Assembly: GCA_945860355.1 (NCBI GenBank)
Contig: CAMARB010000013.1
Location: 1 to 40,232 of the forward strand
Origin: Chthoniobacter flavus
GTDB lineage: Bacteria > Verrucomicrobiota > Verrucomicrobiia > Chthoniobacterales > Chthoniobacteraceae
DNA length: 40,232 nucleotides
Direction: 5' to 3'
Position 1 is the stretch's first letter. Each line of letters starts with the position of its first letter. The notes beneath the pieces were generated by a model. The model worked only from the letters and a program-made list of their open reading frames with translations, made no database searches and was not told the origin of the DNA. A program made the position numbers and the translations under genes. This document shows positions 31,477 to 39,044 of the stretch, piece after piece.

Positions 31477-32966
31477 TGGCCGTGCATCTGCTCGATCGCA
31501 TTGATCATTGGGGGCGAATCGCGCCGGAGGCCCTTGCGCATGTGAGCGCGGATCGCCGACTCACGTATGGCGAACTTCTCGATCGGTCGGATTCCCTGGC
31601 CCGCTGGCTTGAAGCCCAGTTTCCCGGGAGCCGTGCGCCGGTGGCGGTGACCGGGCACAAAGAGCCGGAAATGCTTGTCGCTTTCCTGGCGGCCGCGAAA
31701 TCGGGGCGCCCGTATGTGCCCATCGACGTGTCGATTCCGGCCCATCGCATTGAACGCATCGTGGAGAGCTCGGGGGCGGCTGTGGTGCTGACACCGGAGC
31801 GGATCGCGGCGCTGTGTTTGGAATCCGGAGCGGAGCATGAGAGCAAAGGCGGGCGGTTGGGCGGATTAAACCGCGTGGAGGGGCGGGACCCGTTCTACAT
31901 CCTCTTCACCTCGGGGAGCACGGGGGAGCCCAAGGGGGTTGTCATCACCCTCGCGAATCTGGAGGCGTTTGTGGATTGGATGTGCGCCGAGCACTCGTTC
32001 CGCGCCCCGGGCGAGACCTTTCTCAACCAGGCCCCGTTCTCCTTCGATCTCTCGGTGATGGATCTCTACCTGAGCCTCGTCAACGGCGGCACGCTCTTTA
32101 GCATCACCAAGGACGAGGTGGCCAACCTCAAGAAGCTCTACGAGGCGCTGGGGCGTTCCGGAGTGACGACCTGGGTGTCCACGCCGTCTTTTGCCCAGAT
32201 GTGTTTGATTGAGCGCGGGTTCACGGAGGCGATGGTGCCGACGCTGCGCCGGTTCCTTTTCTGCGGGGAAACGCTCGCCCCTGAGACCGCATCCCAGCTG
32301 CTGGAGCGGTTTCCCGGAGCGGCCGTGTGGAACACTTACGGCCCAACCGAGGCGACCGTGGCCACGACGTCGATTCAGGTGACCCGCGAGGTTTTGGAGC
32401 GTCATTCGCCCCTGCCGGTGGGGCGCGAGATGCCGGGAACCCGCGTTTTTATCTGCGCGGAAAACGGCCAGCGCGCGCCGGAGGGCGAACGCGGGGAGAT
32501 CCTCATCGCGGGCCCCAACGTGAGCCCGGGGTACCTTGGGCGCGAGGATCTCACGGCCAAGGTGTTTTTTGACGACGCACCCGCCCGCACGTATCGCACG
32601 GGAGATTGGGGCAGGGAACGCGACGGCCTCGTCTTTTTTGAGGGGCGCATGGATGGACAGGTGAAGGTCAACGGATACCGGATTGAACTCGGGGATTTGG
32701 AGGCGAACCTGCGGGCCTTGCCCGAGGTGGCTGATGCCGTGGTTTTGCCCGTGAGCAAAGGCGGCCGGATCGAGTCGCTGATGGCGTTTGTCGTGCCGGC
32801 GGTGGCGCGGGAAGGTTCGGAATTCGAGTTTTCGAGCCGACTCAAGTCCGGCCTCGCCGAGCGGGTGCCTGCTTATATGGTGCCCCGGAAGTTCAGGTTT
32901 CTTGAGGCGTTCCCGATGACAGCCAATGGCAAGGCCGACCGTCGGAAACTGACCGAGCTCATTTGA
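31476..32966 (+). CDS. dltA: DltA, D-alanine-DltC ligase
   Basis: This 496-residue adenylate-forming enzyme is taken from GTG 31476, which overlaps the dltX stop. Core motifs in order: FTSGSTGEPKGVV (P-loop, A3), NQAPFSFDLSVMDLY, FLFCGETLAPETA, WNTYGPTEATVATTS (A5), YRTGDWGRERDGLVFFEGRMDGQVKVNGYRIELGDLEANL (A7-A8) and the C-terminal catalytic Lys in MTANGKADRRKL (A10). It activates D-alanine with ATP and loads it onto the DltC phosphopantetheine arm in the cytoplasm. The frame is open 44 codons further upstream, but that stretch is dltX out of frame. The length of 496 is typical. Confidence 0.95.
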   Translation: MAVHLLDRIDHWGRIAPEALAHVSADRRLTYGELLDRSDSLARWLEAQFPGSRAPVAVTGHKEPEMLVAFLAAAKSGRPYVPIDVSIPAHRIERIVESSGAAVVLTPERIAALCLESGAEHESKGGRLGGLNRVEGRDPFYILFTSGSTGEPKGVVITLANLEAFVDWMCAEHSFRAPGETFLNQAPFSFDLSVMDLYLSLVNGGTLFSITKDEVANLKKLYEALGRSGVTTWVSTPSFAQMCLIERGFTEAMVPTLRRFLFCGETLAPETASQLLERFPGAAVWNTYGPTEATVATTSIQVTREVLERHSPLPVGREMPGTRVFICAENGQRAPEGERGEILIAGPNVSPGYLGREDLTAKVFFDDAPARTYRTGDWGRERDGLVFFEGRMDGQVKVNGYRIELGDLEANLRALPEVADAVVLPVSKGGRIESLMAFVVPAVAREGSEFEFSSRLKSGLAERVPAYMVPRKFRFLEAFPMTANGKADRRKLTELI

Positions 32967-33046
32967 TCCGGAGGGGGGGGCTGGGCGGTTTGGTTAAAAA
33001 ACCTTGGGCGCATCCTGCTGGAATCATGTAGCACTCCAGCCCACCC

Positions 33047-34204
33047 ATGAGCCCCTACGCTGATTTCACCTATTTCGGGCTGCTGCTTTACCTGCTGGTC
33101 CCCACCGTTGTGCTGGGGCTTTTCGGGAAAGCCAACGCGCGTTGGGCGTTCCTGGCGAGCGGGGCCATGCTCCTGGTGCATCTCAGCCATCCCCTGGTCG
33201 TTCGCCCCGGCTTCGTGGTGCGCGAGCTGACCATCGCGCTCGGCTTCCTCGTCTATCAAGGCGCGCTCAGTTGGGCCTTTCTGAAGTGGAAATCCCGCCG
33301 GCTTTTCCCCTGGGCCGTCATCCTCTCCATTGCGCCTCTCGCCGCGGCAAAGTTCCTGCCCGAGCTCTGGCCGGGCACCGCCTTCGGGTTTCTCGGCATC
33401 TCCTACGTCACGTTCCGCGCGTTGGATGTCATTTTCAGCATCCACGACGGTGTCATCAAATCCCTCTCCCCGGCCCAGTTCGCGGCCTACCTCTTTTTCT
33501 TCGCGACGTTTTCCTCCGGCCCGATCGACCGCTACCGACGGTTCGCTCAGGACTGGAATCGGCGCCGGAACCGGGAGGAGTTTCTCCAGGATCTCGACGG
33601 GGCGGTGGAGCGGATTTTCCGCGGGTTCCTCTACAAATTCATCCTCGCGGCGCTGGTCAAAACCTACTGGTTGGACCGGGTGGGCACGGGCGGGGGCGTG
33701 CTGGAGCTGTGGAGCTCTATGTATGCCTACAGCTTCTATCTGTTCTTTGATTTCGCGGGATACAGCGCGTTCGCGATTGCCGTGAGTTATCTCTTCGGGG
33801 TCCACACTCCTGAGAATTTCAACCTGCCATTCCTTGCGGCGAACATCCGCGACTTCTGGAACCGCTGGCACATGTCGCTCTCCTTCTGGTTCCGTGACCA
33901 CGTTTACATGCGGTTCCTTTTGGCCGCATCCAAGGGCAAATGGTTTAAGGGCAAATACACGTCCTCCTATCTCGGGTTGTTTCTGACGTTCGGCCTGATG
34001 GGGGTCTGGCACGGCTCGCAGCTCCACTACATCCTTTACGGGCTCTACCACGCGGCTTTGCTCTCCGGTTACGACGCGTTCTCAAGGTGGGGCAAACACC
34101 AGAAACGCTGGCCCGAAGGCCCGGTCTGGCGCTGGGTCAACGTGCTCCTCACTTTCCACGCCGTGTGCTTCGGTTTGCTGCTCTTCTCCGGAAGGCTTTT
34201 TTAA
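33047..34204 (+). CDS. dltB: DltB, MBOAT-family D-alanyl exporter/acyltransferase
   Basis: The protein has 385 residues and about ten hydrophobic segments. MBOAT signatures include GFLGISYVTFRALDVIFSIHDG, FFATFSSGPIDRYRRF, FDFAGYSAFAIAVSYLFG, DFWNRWHMSLSFWFRDHVY (His275) and the catalytic His322 in LMGVWHGSQLHYILYGLYHA. DltB takes the D-alanyl group from DltC-phosphopantetheine and passes it across the membrane to DltX/DltD. The gene follows dltA after 80 bp. The start context CCAGCCCACCC ATG has no Shine-Dalgarno sequence. It is last in the locus and is followed by an inverted repeat at 34210-34255. Confidence 0.95.
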   Translation: MSPYADFTYFGLLLYLLVPTVVLGLFGKANARWAFLASGAMLLVHLSHPLVVRPGFVVRELTIALGFLVYQGALSWAFLKWKSRRLFPWAVILSIAPLAAAKFLPELWPGTAFGFLGISYVTFRALDVIFSIHDGVIKSLSPAQFAAYLFFFATFSSGPIDRYRRFAQDWNRRRNREEFLQDLDGAVERIFRGFLYKFILAALVKTYWLDRVGTGGGVLELWSSMYAYSFYLFFDFAGYSAFAIAVSYLFGVHTPENFNLPFLAANIRDFWNRWHMSLSFWFRDHVYMRFLLAASKGKWFKGKYTSSYLGLFLTFGLMGVWHGSQLHYILYGLYHAALLSGYDAFSRWGKHQKRWPEGPVWRWVNVLLTFHAVCFGLLLFSGRLF

Positions 34205-34209
34205 CCCGA

Positions 34210-34255
34210 AGCCCGGAACGGCGGAGATTCTCACGCAGAAACGACATTCCGGGCT
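34210..34255 (+). terminator. Possible terminator hairpin after dltB
   Basis: AGCCCGGAA (34210-34218) and TTCCGGGCT (34247-34255) form a perfect 9-bp inverted repeat with a 28-base loop, six bases after the dltB stop. There is no U-tract, so it could be Rho-assisted or only a structural repeat. Confidence 0.35.
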
Positions 34256-34274
34256 CGGAGGGCTCGGAGGGCTT
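34251..34274. repeat. Short 9-bp tandem repeat GGGCTCGGA
   Basis: GGGCTCGGA occurs twice in tandem (34251-34259, 34260-34268) with a partial third unit GGGCTT. It has the same 9-bp period as the minisatellites at 3167 and 36333 but a different unit. Confidence 0.6.
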
Positions 34275-34550
34275 CTTGGAGATCACCCAACACCCGTTTT
34301 TCCGGCCCCCTCCCCGGGGCCGACATCCGGGAGCAACCCCTTGGGTTGATTCCAGAGGCCAAAGGCCAAGCCCACCCTAGGAAACGCCTCGGTGTGTGTG
34401 GGCGGAGACGATCCCTGAATGCGCGGGCAAGGCTTTGGAGCCCCCTTGGCGTGGTCTTGCGTGGGGCGTCCTGGCGTTGCCCCGAGCGGGGATGGGGAGG
34501 GCCTTTGGCCTGCGCAATACTCCCCGGAGCTCGTGGGGCGGCATTCCTCT
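34275..34550. other. Non-coding stretch upstream of element copy 2
   Basis: Together with the element that follows, this is part of the longest gene-free section of the window (about 34205-34870). Frames here have no start, domain or codon pattern I can support. Phrases such as CCAGAGGCCAAAGGCC are internally palindromic and may belong to another dispersed repeat, but no second copy lies in the window. Confidence 0.5.
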
Positions 34551-34822
34551 GGGGGCTGTCCCGAATGGCGCCCAGCTTAACTCACTTTGGGACCGTTGGA
34601 GGTGGCGGTGTTTCGGTGTGGGAGAGCGCCCATTTGGCGTCGAGGTCGGAAGGTCGCACAGGCTTCCAGCCTGTGCTCTGCGACAGTCACAGCCAAGATG
34701 GCTGTGCCACTCTTGTCTCCACTGACGGCACGCGCATCTCACAACGCCCCCCACTCGGAGATTTCCAGAGGAGGGTGTCGTCCCAAACCATCCTTAACTG
34801 AGCGCCATCCGAGGCTGCCCCC
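34551..34822. mobile_element. TIR-bounded non-coding element, copy 2 (diverged)
   Basis: Left end GGGGGCTGTCCCGAATGGCG and, on the opposite strand, right end GGGGGCAGCCTCGGATGGCG form an imperfect terminal inverted repeat continuing to TTAA. It aligns with the element at 706-942 over the whole length in the same orientation: CTCACTTTGGGA near the left, the AGGCTTCCAGCCT core, then ACTCGGAGATTT-CAGAGGA, TCGTCCCAAA and CCTTAA near the right. It is about 35 bp longer, mainly left of the core, and more diverged. It lies between dltB and the YebC-family gene and interrupts no recognisable gene. Confidence 0.72.
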
Positions 34823-34870
34823 AGACGGTTTGCCACTTCAGCGGCGCTCCGGGGCCTCCAGAGGTTGGCG

Positions 34871-35605
34871 CTACTTCAGGGCCGCCCAGACGCGGTGCAC
34901 GTCGTCGTGGTCTTCAAGGGACTGCAGGAACTCGCCCACTTCGGCGCGTTGTTCGTCGCTGAGTTTCGGGAAGTTCTTCGCCACATATCCCAGCTCACTG
35001 GTGACGATGGTCCAGCCGTTTGAACCCAGCCACTGGGATACCGCGTGAAGATCGGCGCGCTCGGTGAAAAAACGCGCTCCGAGCCGGTCCTCCGGGATGT
35101 CGTCGTTTTCGGCGTGGGCGAGCGGTTCCACGTTCTGCGCGCCCGCTTCGATGGCGGCTCCCTCGAGATCGAGGGAAAGATCGGCGTGATGGGCCTCCAC
35201 CAAACCGACATGATCGAAAAGAAACTTGTTGCTGCCCGGGGCCCCGAGTTGACCGGCGTCTTTAAAAATCACCCGGATTTCGGGGGCGGTGCGGTTGTTG
35301 TTGTCGGTGAGCACCTCGATGATGAGCGGCACCTTGTGAGGGGCGTAACCTTCGAACACCACGTGCTCGAGCGTGAGTTTATCCGCGCCGATCCCGGCCC
35401 CTTTTTTGATGGCGCGTTCGATGACGTCCCGGGTGACGGAGGCTTTGCGGGCCTTTTCGACCGCGGCAGCCAGGCGCGGGTTCCCTTCCACGTCCGCGCC
35501 GCCCAATTTGGCGGCCACCATCATTTCTTTGACGAGTTTTCCGACGACCTGACCTTTGCGAAGGTTAGCGACTTCCCGTTTTGCTTGTAGCCATTGGCGA
35601 CCCAT
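34871..35605 (-). CDS. YebC/PmpR-family DNA-binding transcription/translation factor
   Basis: The protein has 244 residues from ATG 35605 (MGRQWLQAKREVANLRKGQVVGKLVKEMMVAAKLGGADVEGN). It belongs to the YebC paralogue whose N-terminus is MGRQW rather than MAGHSKW. Family marks are AAVEKARKASVTRDVIERAIKKG, VVFEGYAPHKVPLIIEVLTDNNNRTAPEIRVIFKDAGQLG and the C-terminal domain with DIPEDRLGARFFTERADLHAVSQWL. YebC proteins were described as transcription regulators and more recently as factors that help ribosomes at proline stretches. The open frame continues upstream to 36403 only as an unrelated shadow of the neighbouring gene region. The 161-bp gap before it holds no gene I can recognise. Confidence 0.93.
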   Translation of the reverse strand: MGRQWLQAKREVANLRKGQVVGKLVKEMMVAAKLGGADVEGNPRLAAAVEKARKASVTRDVIERAIKKGAGIGADKLTLEHVVFEGYAPHKVPLIIEVLTDNNNRTAPEIRVIFKDAGQLGAPGSNKFLFDHVGLVEAHHADLSLDLEGAAIEAGAQNVEPLAHAENDDIPEDRLGARFFTERADLHAVSQWLGSNGWTIVTSELGYVAKNFPKLSDEQRAEVGEFLQSLEDHDDVHRVWAALK

Positions 35606-35766
35606 AAGCTGGGCGTGGTAACAGCCCGCCGCGCGATGCTCAAGCCGCTTTGCTGAAGACCCCTCTGACCTCCCCTTGGCGTCCCCCCGGGCCGCGGCGC
35701 GTTCCGGCGGCCCGATTCCCCTAGGTTGGCGTCTTTTTTCCCGCCCGCGTCGCCCCGGGCGGGGCT

Positions 35767-36381
35767 TCAGGGGGCGTGCCGCCAGTTCCCAATCTGGCCC
35801 GTCACACGAGGAGGCCCCGGCTCGTCCCACTGCCGGGCGGCCGGCTCGGGTCGGACCTGGGGCTCGTGGGTTACCACCTTTAGCACGGCCCAGCCCCGGC
35901 GCCCTTGGTTGACGAAAAAGATGCTCACCGGCATCCCGGGTTCCAGGTCCGCCAGAGTCAGCAGGGTGCCCCCCTCTGTCATGATGTTGGCCGAGTTCAT
36001 CCCGTAAAAAAGCACGGGCCGGCCCCCGCGCTGATCCGATCGGATTCGCAGGGTGCCGCTTTCCGGGGAGACAAAATCCAGGGTCCCCGAGGTCATGGGG
36101 AGCTGGGCCTGGGCCGGCGCCAGGCCCGCCAGTAAAAGCACTGTCCAGATCCCGAGCAGAAGCAGGAACCGACTGCGGCGCGGCGCGGGCTGCGGCGGGT
36201 TGCCCGAGCCGCGCTGCGCCCCGGGCGGGGCCGCAGCGAAAGCCCGTTCCCGCGGCGGCGGCTCCAGCGCGGGAATTCCGCGAGGTCTCTTTTCTCCGCT
36301 CTTTTGGCGGGCGATCCCTCGCTGGATTTCCCGATGGACTGGATGGACTGGATGGACTGGATGGACTGGATGGACTGGCAT
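35767..36381 (-). CDS. Small exported protein with minisatellite-encoded N-terminus
   Basis: The 204-residue frame starts at ATG 36381, preceded by an excellent ribosome-binding site (GGAGGAG, nine bases upstream). The first 16 residues are PVH repeats read from the 9-bp minisatellite at 36333-36378. A Pro/Arg-rich stretch follows, then a signal-anchor-like segment RFLLLLGIWTVLLLAGLAPAQAQ at about 71-93 and a beta-rich mature part (GTLDFVSPESGTLRIRSDQRGGRPVLFYGMNSANIMTEGGTLLTLADLEPGMPVSIFFVNQGRRGWAVLKVV). No ATG, GTG or TTG lies in frame between the repeat and the hydrophobic segment, so the repeat is probably coding. An N-region of 70 residues is unusual for a signal peptide. Function unknown. 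Confidence 0.62.
   Translation of the reverse strand: MPVHPVHPVHPVHPVHREIQRGIARQKSGEKRPRGIPALEPPPRERAFAAAPPGAQRGSGNPPQPAPRRSRFLLLLGIWTVLLLAGLAPAQAQLPMTSGTLDFVSPESGTLRIRSDQRGGRPVLFYGMNSANIMTEGGTLLTLADLEPGMPVSIFFVNQGRRGWAVLKVVTHEPQVRPEPAARQWDEPGPPRVTGQIGNWRHAP
36333..36378. repeat. Minisatellite, 5 units of GATGGACTG (9 bp)
   Basis: Five tandem copies of the 9-mer plus one base. The unit differs from the GGGATGGAC array at 3167-3265 at one position when aligned as GGATGGAC(T/G). Read on the minus strand it encodes the HPV repeat of the exported protein; read on the plus strand it gives MDW repeats in an open frame that precedes htpG but is not part of it. Confidence 0.93.
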
Positions 36382-36549
36382 GGTTTTTTTCTCCTCCCCC
36401 CAAAAAACAAATCGGGCCCAGTCGGGATGTCGGCCGGGCAGGGGCGGGGCACCCGCCGTCGCCGGGGGCCGGAACTACGCCAGCGGGAAGTCATCAGGAG
36501 CATCGCGCCGCTTGCCCAGACGCCCAACTTCCTTACAATCCATCCCCCT

Positions 36550-38382
36550 ATGTCTACCACGGTTGAAAAACATGCTTTCCAAGCAGAGATCGCCCAACTG
36601 CTCGAGATCGTCATTCATTCCCTTTACACCGACAAAGAGATTTTCGTCCGGGAGCTCATCTCCAACGCGGCCGATGCGTCCGAGAAACTCAAGTTCCTGC
36701 AGACGTCCGGGGAGACGATTTTTGCGCCCGAGGAACCGCTCAAAATCACCGTCACCACGGATGAAACCGCCAAGACGATCACGTTTGCGGACGCGGGGCT
36801 GGGGATGAGCCAGGGGGAGTTGATCGAGAACCTGGGCACGATTGCGCACTCGGGATCGAAGGCGTTTCTGGAGCAGCTCAAGGCGAGCAAGAACGACGCG
36901 AACCTCATCGGCCAGTTCGGCGTGGGTTTCTATTCGGCGTTTATGGTGGCGGACAAAGTCACGGTCTCCACCCGGTCCTACCGGCCCGACGATTCGGGCT
37001 GGATTTGGAGCAGCGACGGCCGGACGGGTTACGAGATCGAGCCCGGGGCGGATCTGCCGCGCGGCACCAAGATCGTGCTCCAGCTCCGGGACGACGAGTT
37101 CGCCCAGGCCGGTCGGATCGAGCAGATCATCAAGCATTACTCCAATTTCGTGCAGTTCCCCATCGAGCTCAACGGCACGGCGGTGAACACGGTGCAGGCG
37201 CTCTGGACCAAGAACCGCTCGGAGATCACCGAGGCGGAATACGAGGAGTTCTACAAATACCTCGGACACGACAGCGAGGCGCCGCAGTTCCGGCTGCATT
37301 TCGCGGCGGACGCGCCCCTGTCGATCCGGGCGCTGGTGTTTGTGCCGCAGAAAAACTACGAGCTGGTGACCATGACCCGCGCGGAGAGCGAGGTGCACCT
37401 CTACTGCCGCAAGGTGTTGATCCAGTCCAAGGCCACGCAGTTGCTGCCGGAATGGTTGCGGTTCCTGCGCGGGGTGGTGGACAGCGAGGATCTGCCGCTG
37501 AACATCTCGCGGGAGACCATGCAGGACAGCGCGTTGATGCGGAAACTCAACGAGGTGCTCAGCAAACGGGTGTTGCGCTGGCTGGAGGAGGAGGCAAAGG
37601 CGGACCCCGAGAAATACGCGCGGTTCTTCAAGGAGCACGGGCATTGCCTCAAGGAAGGGGTGGCCACGGACTGGAGCCATCGGGAGGCGCTCAGCAAGCT
37701 GCTGCGCTTTGAGTCCTCGCACACGGAGGCGGGCAAGTTCACTTCGCTGGCGGATTACGTGAGCCGGATGCCGGAGGGGCAGCAGGAGATTTACTGGCTG
37801 CTGGCGCCGAGCCGTCAGAGCGCCGAGGCGAGCCCGTATTACGAGGTGTTCTCGGAGAAAAAATACGAGGTGCTCTTCCTCTCGGATCCCCGGGACGAGT
37901 TTGTGATGGAGCATCTCCGGGAGTTTGATGGCAAAAAAGTGGTGGCGGCCGAAAAGGCGAGCCTGAGTGTGGAAGAGGCGCCCGGAGCGCTGAGCGCGGA
38001 GGCGGCTGAGGCGCTCGCTCAATTTGTGAAGGAAACGCTCGGGGACCGTGTGGGCAGCGTGCGCAGTTCCAAGCGGCTGGTGGGTAGCCCGGCGGTGGTG
38101 GTGGACAGCGACGAGCATCTCACTTCGAGCATGCGCCGGGTGCTCAAAGCCATGAACCGGGAGGGGGGCCCCTCCATGGAATCCAAGCCCGACCTGGAGT
38201 TGAACCCGAAGAACGCGATGATCGCCCGGCTGGATCAGATCCGGCAGACGGATGCGGCTTTGGCTGCACAAGTGGCCGAGCAAATCTTCGACAACTCGAT
38301 GGTGGCAGCCGGCTTGTTGGAGGATCCCAGGGCGATGCTCGGGCGGCTCAATGTTTTGTTGGAAAAGTTACTCGCCAAATAA
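36550..38382 (+). CDS. htpG: Molecular chaperone HtpG (Hsp90)
   Basis: The protein has 610 residues from ATG 36550, MSTTVEKHAFQAEIAQLLEIVIHSLYTDKEIFVRELISNAADASEKLKF, the Hsp90 N-box. ATP-site motifs are FADAGLGM and LGTIAHSGSKAF, with the lid/Walker-like loop LIGQFGVGFYSAFMV. The middle domain includes RLHFAADAPLSIRALVFVP and GVVDSEDLPLNISRETMQ, and the C-terminal dimerisation domain ends LLEKLLAK. It is an ATP-driven cytosolic chaperone. The open frame runs further upstream through the minisatellite (MDW repeats), which is rejected as coding for this gene. The leader ACAATCCATCCCCCT ATG has no Shine-Dalgarno sequence. Confidence 0.96.
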   Translation: MSTTVEKHAFQAEIAQLLEIVIHSLYTDKEIFVRELISNAADASEKLKFLQTSGETIFAPEEPLKITVTTDETAKTITFADAGLGMSQGELIENLGTIAHSGSKAFLEQLKASKNDANLIGQFGVGFYSAFMVADKVTVSTRSYRPDDSGWIWSSDGRTGYEIEPGADLPRGTKIVLQLRDDEFAQAGRIEQIIKHYSNFVQFPIELNGTAVNTVQALWTKNRSEITEAEYEEFYKYLGHDSEAPQFRLHFAADAPLSIRALVFVPQKNYELVTMTRAESEVHLYCRKVLIQSKATQLLPEWLRFLRGVVDSEDLPLNISRETMQDSALMRKLNEVLSKRVLRWLEEEAKADPEKYARFFKEHGHCLKEGVATDWSHREALSKLLRFESSHTEAGKFTSLADYVSRMPEGQQEIYWLLAPSRQSAEASPYYEVFSEKKYEVLFLSDPRDEFVMEHLREFDGKKVVAAEKASLSVEEAPGALSAEAAEALAQFVKETLGDRVGSVRSSKRLVGSPAVVVDSDEHLTSSMRRVLKAMNREGGPSMESKPDLELNPKNAMIARLDQIRQTDAALAAQVAEQIFDNSMVAAGLLEDPRAMLGRLNVLLEKLLAK

Positions 38383-38409
38383 TTGCGGCGGTTGAGGGTT
38401 AACATGCGG

Positions 38410-38426
38410 CAATCGCGAAGCGATTG
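38410..38426. repeat. Perfect hairpin between htpG and the lipoprotein gene
   Basis: CAATCGC-GAA-GCGATTG forms a 7-bp stem with a three-base loop in the 72-bp gap. There is no T-run, so it is unlikely to end htpG transcription by itself; it may be a mRNA stability or processing element. Confidence 0.45.
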
Positions 38427-38454
38427 TCACTCAACCCTATACCCACACAACACG

Positions 38455-38829
38455 ATGAAACCCCGTCCCTTGATTGCAGTCCTCGCTGCTGCCGCATTCG
38501 GTTTGACCGCTTGTGAACAGAAACCCGCGGCCCCCGCTGCGGAGTCGGCTGCCGAATCCAAAGCTGAAACCCCCAAAGCGGTGGAAAAAGCCGTTGAGAA
38601 GGCTTCCGAAGTCGCGGAAAAAGTCGCCGAGAAAACCGCGGAGAAAGCGGCTCAGGTGGCTGAAAAAGTCTCCGAAACCGCCGGGAAAGCGGCGGAAGCC
38701 GTGGAGAAAGCCGCTGAAAAAGCGGCCGATAAACTGACCGAAACCGCTGAGAAAGCGGCCGAGGCGGTGAAGAAAGCCGCGGAAGCTCCGGAGGCCCCGA
38801 AGGCTCCGGAAGCGCCCAAAGCCCCGTAA
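38455..38829 (+). CDS. Small lipoprotein with KAAE-type coiled-coil repeats
   Basis: This 124-residue protein has a lipoprotein signal MKPRPLIAVLAAAAFGLTAC with Cys20 in the lipobox LTAC. After a Pro/Ala linker it is almost entirely Ala, Glu, Lys and Val in helical near-repeats: VEKAVEKASEVAEKVAEKTAEKAAQVAEKV, ETAGKAAEAVEKAAEKAADKL, ETAEKAAEAVKKAAEA. It ends APEAPKAPEAPKAP. The 11-residue-like periodicity resembles LEA/apolipoprotein-type amphipathic helices or a very simple Lpp-like coiled coil. It may tether envelope layers or act as a stress-protective filler; that is inference. It is followed at once by a strong terminator. Confidence 0.85.
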   Translation: MKPRPLIAVLAAAAFGLTACEQKPAAPAAESAAESKAETPKAVEKAVEKASEVAEKVAEKTAEKAAQVAEKVSETAGKAAEAVEKAAEKAADKLTETAEKAAEAVKKAAEAPEAPKAPEAPKAP

Positions 38830-38833
38830 TTCC

Positions 38834-38868
38834 AAGCCCCCCGGTCTCTCAGAGGCCGGGGGGCTTTT
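38834..38868 (+). terminator. Rho-independent terminator after the lipoprotein gene
   Basis: AAGCCCCCCGG and CCGGGGGGCTT form a perfect 11-bp stem with an 11-base loop, followed by TT. It starts four bases after the stop codon. It is the clearest intrinsic terminator in the window. Confidence 0.88.
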
Positions 38869-39044
38869 GGTTTCGGCCTCCGGCTCCGAGAGCGGCGGCC
38901 TTTTTTCCGCCCGAGAAGCGCCCATTCACTCGCAGGGCCTGGCTGAAGCGCAGAAGACCGGGGAACGGACAAAACATCCGCCCAACGCCCGGTGTTTCGC
39001 CTCCGTCTGGACCCCCAGAAATTGCGCCGGAGGTGAAGCTTGGG
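38869..39044. other. Intergenic region between convergent genes
   Basis: These 176 bp separate the lipoprotein terminator from the end of the minus-strand coiled-coil gene. Nothing beyond the terminator can be recognised. Confidence 0.4.

Noticed and set aside
32873-34051. 392-codon minus-strand frame opposite dltB
   Set aside because: Antisense shadow; charged low-complexity translation without family features.
35767-36403. One long 510-residue YebC fusion on the minus strand
   Set aside because: The upstream part has no YebC or other domain and lies in the wrong frame of the exported protein; YebC has its own start at 35605.
36304-36549. 5' extension of htpG with MDW repeats
   Set aside because: Hsp90 proteins begin near the N-box; the extension is repeat and non-coding sequence, and ATG 36550 gives the normal length.
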